DNA from: an uncultured Anaerolineae bacterium
GTDB taxonomy: Bacteria > Chloroflexota > Anaerolineae > Anaerolineales > Villigracilaceae
Direction: 5' to 3'
DNA: 54,474 nt
Assembly (NCBI GenBank): GCA_903846015.1
Contig: CAIMZS010000530.1
Coordinates: forward strand, 1-54,474
A model generated the notes under the pieces. It saw only the letters and a list, made by a program, of their open reading frames with translations, did not search any database and had not been told where the DNA came from. The translations under genes were made by a program, and so were the position numbers. Below are positions 54,301 through 54,474 of the stretch, piece after piece (position 1 is the first letter of the stretch; every line of letters begins with the position of its first letter).

Positions 54301-54474
54301 GCATCCCTGTCTACTCCCGAACCCGAAAGCCCAGCTGTTCCCGCCGCACCCGCCGGAGACGCCTTTGTCCCGCCGCCGCTCTCAGAATTGGTCTCAGGAC
54401 CTGGTACTTCTGAAAGCGAGCAAGAAGATGCCCTGAAATGGCTGGAATCCCTGGCGCAGAAACAGGGCGCCAAA
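51349..54474 (+). CDS. TPR protein with many PDWL motifs (3' end beyond the window)
   Basis: The frame is open from ATG 51349 (TTGGAG upstream) to the window end, 1042 codons, so the gene is partial. Residues 1-230 form about five TPR-like repeats (IDEAVSHCMHILKSFPKHLE, FSDAADIFQRVLLATPDDF, YQQAIAEVKSVLIDEEN). From about 285 the chain is disordered, rich in Ser, Pro, Glu and Thr, with more than 20 copies of a short motif P-[DGN]-W-[LMIV]-x-x-L, such as IPDWLKA, VPDWLSGL, APDWLSAL, APDWLNAL. The motifs could be docking sites for a partner. No signal peptide or membrane helix is seen. Function unknown. Confidence 0.8.
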   Translation, partial: MSKVALRVYNREIEALVDQGHIDEAVSHCMHILKSFPKHLETYRLMGKAYLEAHRFSDAADIFQRVLLATPDDFVSHLGMSIVFDEQNDLPSAIWHMERAFEINSTNGGVQNELRRLYSRRDGLEPLKIHLTRGALAQIYAKGGEYQQAIAEVKSVLIDEENRNDMKTLLARCYFRAGMKNDAVELCLDLLKQYPYNLDGNRIMVEILPGTSMAQGADQYRRRIHSLDPYAAATTASVFETDTVPDTAVMIERLDIKNNQPIPAEWKMSSQRDTGPSSAQTMPALPVNTDQIPDWMQTSGWGPSSGEFQEGASFDSSLDPENELPIGDLAAAEIPDWLKAMAPPGAVTASSTEQDVPAEEIADFEWLASLGAPGVSALPSAQPTPKDEPTAPVQNAASSDNGDLDWLADLTSSVEATPSQPKEVAASAGQELDWLQDLTPATDTASPDVGNIPDWLRGLAPDASAPKPVAAVSSELISSPIPSASAVDIPQNLDDLRVQSQDIFRDQESEINAKSVSEPLAPEKEPDWLNSLSLPDVVPGESVPDWLSGLSAPTLEADLSSSEKAPDWLSALSTPAPEPSFDQGIPDWLNASSDSQATSENVSQTSNKLGTDENVPAWLSSSSAPDPTEKFESSENAPDWLNALSAQQPAPEPPSSDENAPNWLSSLSTPEPASDPSAGTGIPGWMNVAPPAPVPEEQVSGWLAGLSTPEPGPDQVESEQMPDWINALSTQHSDNSTVASLQPDIQASDSSNDLAAETSDASIPDWLSTLSELSSSQPGDEKIPGWLDNISDQPIELDTADSEADNALRWLENLETSTSTVEKGKNTTSTPKIPTDQEYIAPTSQAAIEPVSENVPEAAQPKAETQPTGWVDELLPATAAPEVSAAEQTEAFNWLDNLVTSQTLVPEPESPAVPAALAGDAFVPQPLSELASGPGTSESEQEDALKWLESLAQKQGAKPEELITAPAQRQETAPDWVTGLISTPASLSTPEPESPAVPAAPAGDAFVPPPLSELVSGPGTSESEQEDALKWLESLAQKQGAK
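54064..54474 (+). repeat. 252-base in-frame tandem duplication in the PDWL gene
   Basis: CCCGAACCCGAAAGCCC starts at 54064 and again at 54316, a period of 252 bases (84 codons). Both copies run through LSELxSGPGTSESEQEDALK and WLESLAQKQGAK with very few changes. The second copy leaves the window. The near identity suggests a recent duplication. Confidence 0.85.

Noticed and set aside
52218..54473. Long minus-strand open frames with repeated SQSG, opposite the PDWL gene
   Set aside because: They are the mirror image of the codons for the PDWL motif in the plus-strand gene; low complexity, no ribosome sites and no recognised fold.
1..54474. tRNA, rRNA or CRISPR array
   Set aside because: I looked for clover-leaf ends with GGTTCGAATC-like arms and for regularly spaced repeats. 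GGTTCGAATA near 49312 and GGTTCAAATC near 49283 have no acceptor stem around them; the repeats found are scattered, not in arrays.
1..54474. Insertion sequence or prophage
   Set aside because: No transposase, integrase or phage structural gene is seen; the palindromes are too short to be complete elements.

Overview
The window looks like a piece of chromosome from a free-living bacterium of the Chloroflexota, most likely class Anaerolineae. This is inferred from style, not from a marker gene. The clues are GC near 50 percent, lipoproteins and membrane proteins with Thr-Pro linkers, a very large zinc-ribbon polytopic membrane protein, a TPR protein with dozens of P-D-W-L motifs, and a MoxR/DUF58/DUF4129 operon. 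I see no phage, transposase, CRISPR array, rRNA or tRNA gene. The content is mostly housekeeping and envelope genes, with many short intergenic repeats.

Positions 1-5700 hold a copper locus on the plus strand: a DUF302 protein, then a tight trio (a FixH/YtkA-like protein, a SafE/DsbD_2-like membrane protein and a 66-residue Cys-rich metal-binding protein), then csoR, copZ and copA. csoR has a consensus promoter (TTGACA, 17 bases, TATGAT) that runs into a 16-bp inverted repeat, which I read as the CsoR operator. The right arm of that repeat also covers the csoR ribosome binding site.

Positions 5686-22977 are all on the minus strand. They encode a PrsW-type intramembrane protease with a secreted tail, two small membrane proteins, a 2156-residue membrane protein with internal repeats of about 253 residues, a lipoprotein, a TPR-like membrane-anchored protein, a LysM/M23 peptidase, an MFS exporter, a SRAP (HMCES/YedK) protein and a DUF3048 protein.

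Positions 23144-34666 are on the plus strand. Three consecutive membrane genes resemble proton-pumping subunits of complex I/group 4 hydrogenases, but no catalytic subunits lie nearby. They are followed by a coiled-coil protein, SelB, a zinc-ribbon membrane protein, an enolase-superfamily MenC-like enzyme, a CapA-like lipoprotein and a cyclase-family hydrolase. A DUF309 gene (minus) separates these from the DUF4129/MoxR/DUF58 operon (35180-39499).

Positions 39555-54474 contain a small P-loop kinase-like gene (minus), a class III aminotransferase overlapping a 7TM-PAS-PAS-GGDEF cyclase, a TIGR01777 oxidoreductase, an HD-like protein, a small membrane protein, tyrS, a NarL-type regulator, a pyrimidine-nucleoside phosphorylase and the TPR/PDWL protein, which runs off the window. 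The tyrS leader shows a 13-codon reading frame with three Tyr codons, a terminator hairpin and a competing antiterminator pairing: a candidate leader-peptide attenuator.

Two other themes stand out. Several genes without a Shine-Dalgarno site have a perfect TATAAT 6-7 bases before the ATG, which suggests leaderless mRNAs. At least five families of short repeats, many of them palindromic, are scattered between genes.
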